Part shown: positions 18,299 through 29,717 of the stretch, in pieces
Layout: the number at the start of each line of letters is the position of its first letter
How positions within the stretch are numbered: position 1 is the stretch's first letter
The notes under the pieces: generated by a model
Told to the model about the DNA's origin: nothing
Seen by the model: the letters and a program-made list of their open reading frames with translations, nothing else
The model's database searches: none
Assembly: GCA_021798915.1 (NCBI GenBank)
Contig: JAJZBM010000004.1
Span: 62,001 to 126,000, forward strand
Length of the DNA stretch: 64,000 nt
Direction: 5' to 3'
Source of the DNA: Pseudomonadota bacterium
Lineage (GTDB): Bacteria; Pseudomonadota; Alphaproteobacteria; Acetobacterales; Acetobacteraceae
Program-made: the position numbers and the translations under genes

Positions 18299-19569
18299 TC
18301 CGCGGCCTCCCGCAAAGGGTTGTTGGGGTGGTGTTTCCAGGTCAGTTTCGGCTTGCCGCTCGCAACCGGTTCCATGGTGATGCAGTTCTCCACCGGACAG
18401 ACGTGATAACAGAGATTGCACCCGACGCATTCGGCATCGATGACCGAAAAACGCCGCCCCACCGCCTCGCGCGCAACCGCGATCGCCTGGTGCGAGGTAT
18501 CCTCGCAGGCGATGTGACAGAGCCCGCATTGGATGCAGAGCGCCTGGTCGATCCGCGCGATGGTCTTGTAATTGAGGTCGAGCGCCTCCCAATTGACGAA
18601 ATTCTTCACCGCGCGGCCGGAAAACGCCTCGATCCGGGCATAGCTTTTCTCATCCATCCAGTTGGCGAGACCGGCGATCATGTCATCGACGATGCGAAAC
18701 CCGTGATGCATCGCCGCCGTGCAGACCTGCACCGCGCCAGCGCCGAGGGCGATGAATTCGGCGGCGTCGCGCCAGGTGGAGATGCCGCCGATCCCGGAAA
18801 TCGGCAGACCGGCGGTTTCCGGATCGCGGGCGATCTCGGCAACCATGCGGAGCGCGATCGGCTTCACCGCCGGGCCGCAATAGCCGCCATGCGAGCCCTG
18901 CCCGCCGACCACCGGCTCCGGCGCCATGGCGTCGAGATCGACGGATACGATGGATTGGACGGTGTTGATCAGCGAGACGGCATCGGCGCCGCCACGCCGC
19001 GCTGCCCGCGCCGGGGCGCGGATATCGGTGATGTTGGGGGTGAGCTTGACGATCACCGGCATGCGTGAATGCTGCTTGCACCAGCGCGTCACCATCTCGA
19101 CATAGTCGGGAACCTGCCCCACCGCCGAACCCATGCCGCGCTCGGACATGCCGTGCGGGCAGCCGAAATTGAGTTCGATCCCGTCGGCGCCGGTCTCCTC
19201 GACCAGAGGCAGGATGCGGCGCCAGCTTTCCTCCTCGCACGGCACCATCAGGCTGACGACGACGGCGCGATCCGGCCAGTCGCGCTTGACCTCCTTGATC
19301 TCACGCAGATTGACCGCGAGGGGGCGATCGGTGATCAGCTCGATATTGGAAAATCCCGCCATGCGCGCGCCATTGAAGGAAGTCGCGCCGTAGCGGCTGG
19401 AAACATTGACGATCGGCGGATCCTCGCCGAGCGTCTTCCACACCACGCCCCCCCAGCCGGCGCGAAAGGCGCGGACGACATTGTATGCCTTATCGGTCGG
19501 CGGGGCGGAGGCGAGCCAAAACGGGTTCGGAGCCTTAATCCCGACGAAATCGACGCGAAGATCAGCCAT
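18295..19569 (-). CDS. preA: NAD-dependent dihydropyrimidine dehydrogenase subunit PreA
   Basis: The FMN-binding catalytic subunit, 424 residues, that reduces uracil and thymine to the 5,6-dihydro forms. The dihydroorotate-dehydrogenase-like barrel starts LRVDFVGIKAPNPFWLASAPPTDK and includes ELNFGCPHGMSERGMGSAVGQ. At the C-terminus two [4Fe-4S] motifs are seen, CIQCGLCHIAC and CVGCNLCYHVCPVENC. It overlaps preT by 8 bases and the amidase by 4, so the three are translationally coupled. Confidence 0.95.
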   Translation of the reverse strand: MADLRVDFVGIKAPNPFWLASAPPTDKAYNVVRAFRAGWGGVVWKTLGEDPPIVNVSSRYGATSFNGARMAGFSNIELITDRPLAVNLREIKEVKRDWPDRAVVVSLMVPCEEESWRRILPLVEETGADGIELNFGCPHGMSERGMGSAVGQVPDYVEMVTRWCKQHSRMPVIVKLTPNITDIRAPARAARRGGADAVSLINTVQSIVSVDLDAMAPEPVVGGQGSHGGYCGPAVKPIALRMVAEIARDPETAGLPISGIGGISTWRDAAEFIALGAGAVQVCTAAMHHGFRIVDDMIAGLANWMDEKSYARIEAFSGRAVKNFVNWEALDLNYKTIARIDQALCIQCGLCHIACEDTSHQAIAVAREAVGRRFSVIDAECVGCNLCYHVCPVENCITMEPVASGKPKLTWKHHPNNPLREAAE

Positions 19570-20935
19570 GCACGTGCTCCTTCATCCGAGTCAGATCGGC
19601 ATCGATCGCCTCCGCCGCGATCTTGCCATCCTGGACGGCGCGCACCGTGAGATCGAGCCCGGCGACACAATCGCCGCCAGCGTAAACCCCGGGGAGGCTG
19701 GTGCGGCGCGCCGCATCGACGGCGATGCGGCCGTCACGCAGCACCGGAAAACCGTCTTGCTCGGGAATGACGAAGCGCTGGCCGACGGCTTTGAACACCT
19801 GATCGGCGCCGAGGGTGACTTCACCATCGGCGAAAACCACCGCACCCTGCGCATCGAGGCGGGTACGCGCGAAAACGACGCCACGCACCGCGCCGCCCTC
19901 GGCGAGGAAGCGGACGGGGGCAGCGAAATGGCGAATACTGACGCCGTGGGTCTCCGCCCATTCCTGTTCGTCTCTGGTCGCCGACATCTGCGCCGCGCCG
20001 CGGCGATAGACGATCGTGACCTCTTCCGCGCCCAGAAGCCGGGCCTGGGTCGCGGCGTCGATCGCTGTATTGCCGCCGCCGATGACGACGACGCGGCGCC
20101 CGATCGGGATCTCCGTCTTGTCGGGCATCTGACGCAGCCGGGCGATGAACGAAACCGCATCCTCGACGCCGAACAGCGGCGTCTCCTCGATCCCGAGCGC
20201 GTTCACCCCGGTGAGGCCGAGAGCGAGAAACACCGCGTCATGGTCGCGCCGCAAATCCGCGAGCGTGAGATCAACGCCGAGGGCGCGGCCGGTGGTGATG
20301 GTGATATTGCCGATCGCCAGCAGAAAATCGATCTCCCGGCGGGCGAAATCATCGGGAAGTTTATAGGCGGCGATGCCGTATTCATTGAGCCCGCCGGGTT
20401 TGGCGCGCGCCTCGAACACCGTGACGCGATGGCCGGCGCGGGCGAGGCGATGGGCGCAGGCGAGGCCGGCGGGGCCGGCGCCGACGACGGCGATGCGCCG
20501 CCCGCTCGCCGGCGTCGCGACGAACGGATGGTGATTCCGCGCCATCAGCCAATCGGTCGCCCGGCGCTGCAAGGCGCCGATGGCAACCGGGCGTTCTTCC
20601 TGCGCCGTCCGCACGCAGGCGCGCTCACAGAGGATTTCCGTCGGGCAGACGCGCGCGCAGCTCCCGCCAAAAATGTTTTCCTCGAAAATCTTGACCGCGG
20701 CACCACGAAGATTGCCGGTCGCGATGCCACGGATGAAGCCCGGCACATCGATCCCGGTCGGACAGGCCGCCGTGCAGGGGGCATCGAAGCAGAAATAGCA
20801 GCGATGCGCCTCGACGATCGCGGCATCCGGCGAGAGCGGCGGATGGGTGTTGGCGAAATCGCGCGCGACCTCCGCTCCTTCGCGGCGATGGGAAAAAATA
20901 TCGGGAACGGCTGAGCTGTCGGTGGGGCCGGTCAT
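19562..20935 (-). CDS. preT: NAD-dependent dihydropyrimidine dehydrogenase subunit PreT
   Basis: The FAD/NAD(P)H-binding electron-input subunit, about 457 residues. The N-terminal Fe-S part has CYFCFDAPCTAACPTGID and GGSCARVCPTEILCERAC. The FAD site is VVGAGPAGLACA and the nucleotide site VVIGGGNTAIDAA; the C-terminus has GVYAGGDC. The frame is open to a TTG at 21001, but that would begin inside the RutR operator, so the ATG at 20935 is preferred; homologues begin near here. First gene of the minus-strand unit that ends at 13338. Confidence 0.93.
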   Translation of the reverse strand: MTGPTDSSAVPDIFSHRREGAEVARDFANTHPPLSPDAAIVEAHRCYFCFDAPCTAACPTGIDVPGFIRGIATGNLRGAAVKIFEENIFGGSCARVCPTEILCERACVRTAQEERPVAIGALQRRATDWLMARNHHPFVATPASGRRIAVVGAGPAGLACAHRLARAGHRVTVFEARAKPGGLNEYGIAAYKLPDDFARREIDFLLAIGNITITTGRALGVDLTLADLRRDHDAVFLALGLTGVNALGIEETPLFGVEDAVSFIARLRQMPDKTEIPIGRRVVVIGGGNTAIDAATQARLLGAEEVTIVYRRGAAQMSATRDEQEWAETHGVSIRHFAAPVRFLAEGGAVRGVVFARTRLDAQGAVVFADGEVTLGADQVFKAVGQRFVIPEQDGFPVLRDGRIAVDAARRTSLPGVYAGGDCVAGLDLTVRAVQDGKIAAEAIDADLTRMKEHVHG

Positions 20936-20985
20936 GGGCGTGATGGGCTCCGTTCGCTGCGTTTCTGAAGCGAGCGTGATAGAAA

Positions 20986-21001
20986 TTGACTGCCCGGTCA
21001 A
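20986..21001. promoter_or_regulatory. RutR operator between preT and rutR
   Basis: The palindrome TTGACTGCCCGGTCAA matches the E. coli RutR consensus TTGACCAnnTGGTCAA at 11 of 14 defined positions, including both outer TTGAC/GTCAA arms. It lies in the intergenic region between the divergent preT and rutR genes. Its first six bases form a -35-like TTGACT, with CACAAT 17 bases later (21009-21014), so RutR should repress its own promoter. It is about 50 bases upstream of preT and probably controls that side too. Uracil or thymine would release RutR. Confidence 0.8.
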
Positions 21002-21012
21002 CTTATTTCACA

Positions 21013-23683
<2,671 letters not shown>

Positions 23684-23693
23684 CGCCCCCGAC

Positions 23694-23722
23694 TTGCGGC
23701 CGCAGGCCGGCTTCGCTATAGG
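23694..23722 (+). promoter_or_regulatory. Candidate tRNA-Pro promoter
   Basis: TTGCGG (23694-23699) and TATAGG (23717-23722) with a 17-base spacer, placing the transcript start a few bases upstream of the mature tRNA 5' end at 23736. It lies just after the dut stop. Confidence 0.5.
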
Positions 23723-23735
23723 CTGCCGGCACGGT

Positions 23736-23812
23736 CGGAGTGTAGCTCAGCCTGGTAGAGCACTGTGTTCGGGACGCAGGGGCCGGAGGTTCGAATCCTC
23801 TCACTCCGACCA
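23736..23812 (+). tRNA. tRNA-Pro (anticodon CGG)
   Basis: Cloverleaf of 77 nt including an encoded CCA. The acceptor stem CGGAGTG pairs with CACTCCG. The anticodon stem CTGTG/CGCAG encloses the loop TTCGGGA, giving anticodon CGG (codon CCG). The T arm has GGAGG-TTCGAAT-CCTCT. The 150 bases after it (23813-23962) show nothing recognisable. Confidence 0.95.
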
Positions 23813-23962
23813 GTTTCTCCCTTGAAACATCAGAGATATATTTCTAGAAACCTCGATCTGCACAGGGCTCTCTTGTGCGGATGAACAGCGCCCGGCTTCC
23901 CGCCGAGACAAGCAGGGTTCTCGCGGTCACCCCCGATCCTGGCCCCCATTATGGGAACCAGT

Positions 23963-25546
23963 TCAATGCTCGGCGCGGGCCCGGCCGCTCGCGCGGCTCG
24001 ATGAGAACAGGAGGGTGATCGGCACGACGCAGAAGGCGGCGATCGAGGTGATCGCGAAGATATCGGTATAGGCCAGCACCGCCGCCTGTTTCTGCAAGGT
24101 CATGTTGAGCAGGCCGTCGGCGATCCCCGGGGCTTGCGATGCTGCCGTTCCGTGCGCGATGAGGGTGTTGGCGATCGTCGCCTTGGCCGTGACATAGGGC
24201 TGTTCGAGCGGCGTCAGATGCTGGGAGAGATAGGCGCGGCGGACCTGGGTGCGCTCGGTCTCCAGCGCGGTCGCGAGTGAAATCCCGATCGAACCTGAGA
24301 TGTTGCGGAACATCACATAGAGCGAACTCGCATCGGCGTTGGCCGAGCGCGGCAGGGTGGAATAGGCGATCGTGCTGTTGGGAACGAAGAGAAAGGCGAG
24401 CCCGAAGGTCTGCGCCGCGCGCATCAGGGCGAGCGTGTTGTAGTCGACATCGGGCGTCAGGCCGTGGGCATAGGCGAGCGCGCAGCCGAGCGAGAAGAAG
24501 CCGAATCCGATGAAATATTTGGTCGGGATATAGGGAAGCAGCCTCGTGATGATCGGGATGAGCGCGAGGATGAGCAGCGCCCCCGGCGAGAGGATGAGGC
24601 CGGCGAGCGTCGCGGTATAGCCGAGCTGTTCCTGCGCGAGCTGCGGGATCAGGACGGCGCTCGAATAGAGAATGGCACCGATCATGAAAATCATCACCGA
24701 GCCGAGCGCGAAATTGCGATCGCGCAGCACCCGGAGATTGACCACCGGGTTCTTCGCGACCGAAAGCCACACCGCCGCCCCGATCAGCCCGATCGCGGCG
24801 AGAATGGCGAAGGTGCGGATCGTCGGGTCGGCGAACCAGTCATCGTCCTCGCCGCGGTCGAGCATGATCTGGAGGCAGCCGATGCCGAGCGCGATCAGCG
24901 CGACGCCGATGTAATCGATGCCGCGGCGGTTGGCGCGATCGGCCTTCACCCAGGGCGGATCCTCGACCAGCGCGCCGACCGCGAAAAACGCGATGACGCC
25001 GATCGGCACGTTGATCAGGAATACCCAGCGCCAAGTATAATTATCGGTGATCCAGCCGCCCAGCGTCGGCCCGATGACGGGCGCGAAAATGGTCGCGATG
25101 GCCACCACCGAGAAGGCGCGCCCGCGCTGCGAGGGCTCGAAGGTATCGAGAATGATCGATTGCTGATTGGGTTGCAGGCCACCGCCGAAAAACCCCTGCA
25201 TCAGCCGGAAGATGATGATCTGCGGGAGCGAGGTCGCAACCCCGCAGAGGAAGGAGCTGATGGTGAAGGCGGCGATGCAGATCATGAAATAACGCTTGCG
25301 CCCGATCACCCGCCCGAACCATCCCGAGATCGGCAGGACGATGCCGTTGGCGACGAGATAGGAGGTGAGCGTCCATGTCGCGTCGTCGTAGCTTGCCGAC
25401 ATCGAGCCGGCGATGTGCGGCAGGCTGACATTGACGATGGTGGTGTCGATGATCTCCATGAACGCCGCCATGGTGACGACGATCGCGATCGCCCACGGAT
25501 TGGCGCGCGGACGCCAGGCGGCGTGATCGAGGGTGGTCGTGCTCAT
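23963..25546 (-). CDS. DHA2-family MFS multidrug exporter (EmrB/QacA type)
   Basis: A 527-residue, 14-helix proton-driven exporter. Helix 1 carries MEIIDTTIVNVSLPHIAGSM, the DHA2 signature containing the membrane Asp. Loop 2-3 has GWFGRVIGRKRYF, motif A. GRAFSVVAIATIFAPVIGPTLGGWI is motif C, characteristic of exporters. The ATG at 25546 fits the usual short polar start MSTTTLDHAAW; the frame opens 13 codons earlier. No membrane-fusion (EmrA) partner is adjacent, so it may act alone or with a distant one. Substrate unknown. Confidence 0.92.
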   Translation of the reverse strand: MSTTTLDHAAWRPRANPWAIAIVVTMAAFMEIIDTTIVNVSLPHIAGSMSASYDDATWTLTSYLVANGIVLPISGWFGRVIGRKRYFMICIAAFTISSFLCGVATSLPQIIIFRLMQGFFGGGLQPNQQSIILDTFEPSQRGRAFSVVAIATIFAPVIGPTLGGWITDNYTWRWVFLINVPIGVIAFFAVGALVEDPPWVKADRANRRGIDYIGVALIALGIGCLQIMLDRGEDDDWFADPTIRTFAILAAIGLIGAAVWLSVAKNPVVNLRVLRDRNFALGSVMIFMIGAILYSSAVLIPQLAQEQLGYTATLAGLILSPGALLILALIPIITRLLPYIPTKYFIGFGFFSLGCALAYAHGLTPDVDYNTLALMRAAQTFGLAFLFVPNSTIAYSTLPRSANADASSLYVMFRNISGSIGISLATALETERTQVRRAYLSQHLTPLEQPYVTAKATIANTLIAHGTAASQAPGIADGLLNMTLQKQAAVLAYTDIFAITSIAAFCVVPITLLFSSSRASGRARAEH

Positions 25547-25616
25547 TCGTCGTTCTTCCCCGTCAAACGGACACAAAAGAAGCAAAAAAACCCTTTACCC
25601 GGCGTTCCCCGCACCG

Positions 25617-25679
25617 GGCAGTGCCGCAGGCACGCCCCAACAGACAAAAGTTTTTTGGTTCTTTTTTTCAAAAAAGAAC
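25617..25679 (-). terminator. Composite hairpin terminator after accA, repeat family copy 3
   Basis: Downstream of accA on the minus strand. It has an A/T palindrome at 25658-25679 with GTTCTTTTTT-type arms, joined through CAGACAAAAGTTTTTTGG to an imperfect G/C hairpin at 25617-25639 (GGGCAGTGCC facing GGCACGCCCC). The order is inverted relative to the 13.3 kb copy, as expected for the opposite orientation. Confidence 0.7.
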
Positions 25680-25699
25680 AATCTTTCTTCTTTTCCTGA

Positions 25700-26656
25700 T
25701 CAAACGACCCCGTCGCGCCCCATGGCGAGGAATTTCTCCGCCCGTTGGCCGCGCAGCATCTCGGGATCGAGGGCGAGGAGCGGCGTGAGAGCGCCAGCGA
25801 TGGCCTCGGCCACGGCGGCGATCGCGACCGCGGGCGCACGATGGGCGCCGCCGAGCGGCTCGGCGATCACCTGGTCGATCAGGGCGAGACGTTTGAGGTC
25901 ATCGGCGGTGAGTTTGAGCGCCTCCGCCGCCGCTTCCGCCGCGCTCGCCTCACGCCACAGGATGGAGGCGCAGCCCTCGGGGGAGATCACCGAATAGATC
26001 GCGTGCTCGAGCATCAGGACGGCATCGCCGCTGGCGAGCGCGATGGCGCCGCCGGAGCCGCCCTCGCCGATGATCGTCGCGATGATCGGCACCGGGGCGG
26101 CGAGACAGGCCTCGATCGCCCGTGCGATCGCCTCGGCCTGGCCGCGCGCTTCCGCCTCGATCCCTGGATAGGCGCCGGAGGTATCGACGAAGGTGAGAAC
26201 CGGCAGGCCAAACCGCCCGGCGAGTTCGATCAGCCGCCGCGCCTTGCGATAGCCTTCCGGCCGGCTCATGCCGAAATTATGCTTGACGCGGCTTTCGGTA
26301 TCATTGCCCTTTTCGGTGCCGAGCACCATCACCGCGCGCCCCTGGAAGCGCCCGAGCCCGCCGATCACCGCTGCGTCATCGGCGAAGGCACGATCGCCGG
26401 CGAGCGGCGTGAACTCGCTGATCAGGGCGGCGACGTAGTCACTCGCCTTGGGCCGTTCAGGGTGGCGCGCAACCTGGGCTTTCTGCCAGGGTGAGAGCCT
26501 GGCGTAGGTGGTGCGGAGCTGACGGTCCACTTTTTCGGTCAGGCGCGCGATTTCCTCGGCGATATTGATCCCGCCCGGCTCGGCCATCCGGCGCAGCTCG
26601 TCGATCTTGCTTTCCAGCTCGGCGATCGGTTTTTCGAAATCAAGGAAGTGGCGCAT
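25700..26656 (-). CDS. accA: Acetyl-CoA carboxylase carboxyltransferase subunit alpha
   Basis: The alpha subunit that, with AccD, transfers CO2 from carboxybiotin to acetyl-CoA in fatty acid synthesis; 318 residues, normal length. It starts MRHFLDFEKPIAELESKI, as typical for AccA. It contains HNFGMSRPEGYRKARRL, TFVDTSGAYPG and GEGGSGGAIALA, the oxyanion-hole glycines of the crotonase-like fold. An open stretch upstream of 26656 overlaps xerD and is not coding. It lies 47 bases after xerD on the same strand. Confidence 0.97.
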   Translation of the reverse strand: MRHFLDFEKPIAELESKIDELRRMAEPGGINIAEEIARLTEKVDRQLRTTYARLSPWQKAQVARHPERPKASDYVAALISEFTPLAGDRAFADDAAVIGGLGRFQGRAVMVLGTEKGNDTESRVKHNFGMSRPEGYRKARRLIELAGRFGLPVLTFVDTSGAYPGIEAEARGQAEAIARAIEACLAAPVPIIATIIGEGGSGGAIALASGDAVLMLEHAIYSVISPEGCASILWREASAAEAAAEALKLTADDLKRLALIDQVIAEPLGGAHRAPAVAIAAVAEAIAGALTPLLALDPEMLRGQRAEKFLAMGRDGVV

Positions 26657-26703
26657 GGCGAGGGGCTTTAGCACAAATTTCCCAGGGACCAATCCCGCGC
26701 CGC

Positions 26704-27606
26704 TCATGTCCGCCGACGCGCCAGCGGGTGATGCCGTGCAACCGCCGCTTGCAGCCGCTCGGTGGTGAGATGGGTATAGATCTCCGTCGTCGCGATGGCG
26801 CTGTGGCCGAGCAGGGTCTGCAAGCTGCGGAGATCGGCGCCGTTGGCGAGCAGATGGGTCGCAAACGAGTGGCGCAGCACGTGCGGCGAGACCGCAACCG
26901 GGTCGAGACCGGCGGAAAGCGCGGCCTGTTTGAGGAGCAGGGCGAGGCCCTGGCGGGTCATCGGGCGGCGCGGATCGCGGCCTGGAAACAGCCATCGCCC
27001 CGGCTTCCGCCCGGCTGGCGTTTCCTGCCCGGCGAGCAGGCGCTCGGCCGCCGCAACGGCCGCCGGCGACAGCGGCACCAGACGCTCCTTGCCGCCCTTG
27101 CCGCGCACCAGAATAGCCGCTTCGCCAGCGGTGATGGCGGAGGGCGACAGCGCGAGCAGTTCGGAAACCCGGAGCCCGGTCGCGTATAGCAGTTCCAGCG
27201 CCGCGACCGCGGTCGCCCCGCTCCTTCCGGGAAGCCGCCCCGCCGCATCGAGGAGGGCGATGATCTCCGCGGGCGTGAGAAATTTCGGCAAAGGCTTGCC
27301 GGGGCGCGGCGAATCGAGCCCGGCGCTCGGGTCGTCCTCACGCACCCCCTCGCGTAGCAGAAAACGATAGAACTGGCGGAGCGCGGAGAGATGCCGCGCC
27401 TGGCTCCGCGCCGCCAGACCCCGGGCGCGGAGGCTGCCGAGATAGGCGCGGAGCAGCGCCGGTTCGGCCGCGCTGAGCGAAATGCCGTATCCCGCGGCAA
27501 ACGCCGCGAAATCCTCGAGATCGGCGCGATAGGCATCCCTGGTGTTGGCGGCGGCATCGCGTTCGGCGGCGAGCATTTCCAGAAACGCCTCGATATGGCG
27601 GTCCAT
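26704..27606 (-). CDS. xerD: Tyrosine recombinase XerD
   Basis: Site-specific recombinase of 300 residues that resolves chromosome dimers at dif with XerC. An N-terminal SAM-like core-binding domain (1-90) is followed by the catalytic domain with the full set Arg146, Lys170, His242-x-x-Arg245, His268 and Tyr277 (HVLRHSFATHLL, LGHSAIATTEIYTH). The length, single-domain build and housekeeping neighbours argue for XerD rather than a phage integrase. Confidence 0.93.
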   Translation of the reverse strand: MDRHIEAFLEMLAAERDAAANTRDAYRADLEDFAAFAAGYGISLSAAEPALLRAYLGSLRARGLAARSQARHLSALRQFYRFLLREGVREDDPSAGLDSPRPGKPLPKFLTPAEIIALLDAAGRLPGRSGATAVAALELLYATGLRVSELLALSPSAITAGEAAILVRGKGGKERLVPLSPAAVAAAERLLAGQETPAGRKPGRWLFPGRDPRRPMTRQGLALLLKQAALSAGLDPVAVSPHVLRHSFATHLLANGADLRSLQTLLGHSAIATTEIYTHLTTERLQAAVARHHPLARRRT

Positions 27607-27621
27607 GGCGGCTCGCCGGGA

Positions 27622-27768
27622 TCAGCGCGGCGCTGCCGGACGCGCGAGCGGCAGGGTCTTTTCGACCATCGCGGTGTGCGGCGCCGGCGGGAAGACGCCG
27701 AGCACCAGCACGCCGATGCCGGCGGCGATGATCCCGAGCAGAACCACGATCAGCAGGGTTATGCGCAT
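27622..27768 (-). CDS. Small single-pass membrane protein, function unknown
   Basis: A 48-residue product that begins MRITLLIVVLLGIIAAGIG, one hydrophobic segment, with a proline-rich tail. AGAGAG precedes the ATG. It sits 15 bases upstream of xerD on the same strand and back to back with aroKB; only 49 bases remain for the two divergent promoters. Coding is supported by the start, ribosome site and hydrophobic profile, not by a recognised family. Confidence 0.6.
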   Translation of the reverse strand: MRITLLIVVLLGIIAAGIGVLVLGVFPPAPHTAMVEKTLPLARPAAPR

Positions 27769-27817
27769 GCGCTCTCTCTTGGCGTTGGGCTTCGCCCCTG
27801 TGCTAGCTTCCGCCATC

Positions 27818-29503
27818 ATGATACGCAACACTGAGCCATCCGCCGACACCCCGCCAGGGGACGACATCGCCGCCCTCGCCGGGCGCTCCCTGGTCCTGAT
27901 CGGCCTCATGGGGGCAGGGAAAACCTCGATCGGCCGGCGACTCGCCGCCCGTCTCGATCTCCCCTTCTTCGATGCCGACGCCGAAATCGAGGCCGCCGCC
28001 GGGCTCAGCATCGCCGAACTCTTCGCCCGCTACGGCGAGCGCGAATTCCGCGACGGCGAGCGGCGGGTGATCCAGCGCCTGCTCGCCGGGCCGCCGATGG
28101 TGCTCGCGACCGGCGGCGGCGCCTTTCTCGACCCGGCGACGCGGGCCGAAATCAGCGCCCGCGCGGTCTCGCTGTGGCTGCGCTGCCCGATCGCCATTCT
28201 CGCCCGGCGGGTTGCCGGGCGAACCCATCGGCCCCTGCTCGCCGACGGCGATCCGGCCGAGATCCTGACCCGCCTGCAAGCGGAACGGGCGCCGCTCTAT
28301 GCCGAGGCGGAGATCATCGTCGATTGTGCGGACGAGACGCTGGAGGCGACGACGCGGCGGGTGCTCACGGCGATCGCCGGTTATCGCTCGCCGCGCCGGC
28401 TGCGGGTGCCGCTCGCGACCCAGCCCTATGACATCGTCGTCGGGGAGGGACTGATCGACCGCGCCGGCGCGCTGCTCGCCCCGATTCTGCCGCAAAAGCG
28501 CGCCGTCATCATCAGCGACGCGACGGTCGCACCGCTGTACCTCGCGCGTCTCGAGGCCAGCCTCGCCGCAACTGCGATCGCCTGCGAAAGCCTGATCGTC
28601 GCGGCCGGCGAGGACAGCAAATCGATCGACAGCTACGCGCGGCTGGTCGATGGCCTGCTCGGCTTCGGGATCGAGCGCAAAACCGCGGTGATCGCACTCG
28701 GCGGCGGCGTGGTCGGCGATCTCGCCGGTTTCGCCGCCGCAACCACGCTACGCGGCCTGCCTTTCGTGCAGATTCCGACGACGCTGCTCGCCCAGGTCGA
28801 TTCGAGCGTCGGCGGCAAGACCGGCGTCAACACGGCGCGCGGCAAGAATCTGGTCGGCGCCTTCCACCAGCCGCATGTGGTGCTCGCCGACACCGCGACG
28901 CTGGCGAGCCTCCCGCCTCGTGAATTGCGCGCCGGCTACGCCGAAATCGTCAAGGCCGGGCTGATCGGCGATGCCGATTTCTTCGCCTGGTGCGAAACGC
29001 ATGGCGCGCGCGTCATCGCCGGCGATCGTGCCCTGCAGGCGGAGGCGATTCTCCGCGCCGCTTCCTTCAAGGCGGCGGTGGTCGGCGATGACGAGCGCGA
29101 GGAGAAGCCGGCCGATGGCCGGGCGCTCCTCAATCTCGGGCATAGTTTCGGCCATGCTCTGGAGGCGGAATGCGGCTATGGCCGGATTCTGCATGGCGAG
29201 GCGGTGGCGATCGGCCTTGGTCTCGCGTTTCTGCTCTCCGCCCGGCTAGGCCATTGCGCGGCCGCCGACGCCGAACGGGTGATCGCCCATATCAGCGCCG
29301 TTGGCCTTCCGGCGCGCCTCGCCGATCTCGGCCGGCCGCTCTCGGCGCGGGCGTTGATCGCCCATATGCGTCATGACAAGAAAATGCGCGATGGCCGCCT
29401 CGCCTTCGTGCTGGCGCGCGGGATCGGCGCCGCCTTCACCTCGCGCGAGGTCGCCGAAGACGCGGTGCGCGACCTCCTCCGTGACCAAGGCTGCGCGGAA
29501 TGA
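27818..29503 (+). CDS. aroKB: Bifunctional shikimate kinase/3-dehydroquinate synthase fusion
   Basis: One uninterrupted frame of 561 codons encodes two shikimate-pathway enzymes. Residues about 20-190 are shikimate kinase: Walker A GLMGAGKTS (29-37), DADAEIE, FRDGERRVI and VLATGGGAF. Residues about 195-561 are 3-dehydroquinate synthase: GGGVVGDLAGFAAAT, PTTLLAQVDSSVGGKTGVN, and metal ligands in LNLGHSFGHALE and LHGEAVAIGL. The linker is only a few residues (GYRSPRRLRV). In most proteobacteria aroK and aroB are adjacent separate genes. ATG 27818 precedes no strong ribosome site; slightly later starts are possible. Confidence 0.93.
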   Translation: MIRNTEPSADTPPGDDIAALAGRSLVLIGLMGAGKTSIGRRLAARLDLPFFDADAEIEAAAGLSIAELFARYGEREFRDGERRVIQRLLAGPPMVLATGGGAFLDPATRAEISARAVSLWLRCPIAILARRVAGRTHRPLLADGDPAEILTRLQAERAPLYAEAEIIVDCADETLEATTRRVLTAIAGYRSPRRLRVPLATQPYDIVVGEGLIDRAGALLAPILPQKRAVIISDATVAPLYLARLEASLAATAIACESLIVAAGEDSKSIDSYARLVDGLLGFGIERKTAVIALGGGVVGDLAGFAAATTLRGLPFVQIPTTLLAQVDSSVGGKTGVNTARGKNLVGAFHQPHVVLADTATLASLPPRELRAGYAEIVKAGLIGDADFFAWCETHGARVIAGDRALQAEAILRAASFKAAVVGDDEREEKPADGRALLNLGHSFGHALEAECGYGRILHGEAVAIGLGLAFLLSARLGHCAAADAERVIAHISAVGLPARLADLGRPLSARALIAHMRHDKKMRDGRLAFVLARGIGAAFTSREVAEDAVRDLLRDQGCAE

Positions 29504-29536
29504 TGGAGACACCGGAGAAAATGGCGGAAGATATAT

Positions 29537-29611
29537 TGGTGGGCGGTACTGGGATTGAACCAGTGACCTCCCGCGTGTCAAGCGGACGCTCTCCCGCTGA
29601 GCTAACCGCCC
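29537..29611 (-). tRNA. tRNA-Val (anticodon GAC)
   Basis: Minus-strand cloverleaf of 75 nt with encoded CCA. Acceptor GGGCGGT pairs with ACCGCCC. The anticodon loop TTGACAC gives GAC (codon GUC), and the T loop is TTCAATC. It lies between aroKB and the N-formylglutamate amidohydrolase gene, transcribed opposite to both. Confidence 0.95.
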
Positions 29612-29717
29612 ACCGTCCGGAGCCAACCGCCCCGGAAGCAGCGCTTCTAGCGCAAGCCGCCGCCCGGCCGCAACCCCGCCCCGGGTCTTTCTCTCTGGCC
29701 CCACGGCGAGGGGTGTG

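Noticed and set aside
26704-27606. Integrase marking a mobile element or genomic island
   Set aside because: Length, complete Xer-type catalytic set and position beside accA and aroKB fit chromosomal XerD. No direct att-like duplications were seen at the nearby tRNA genes.
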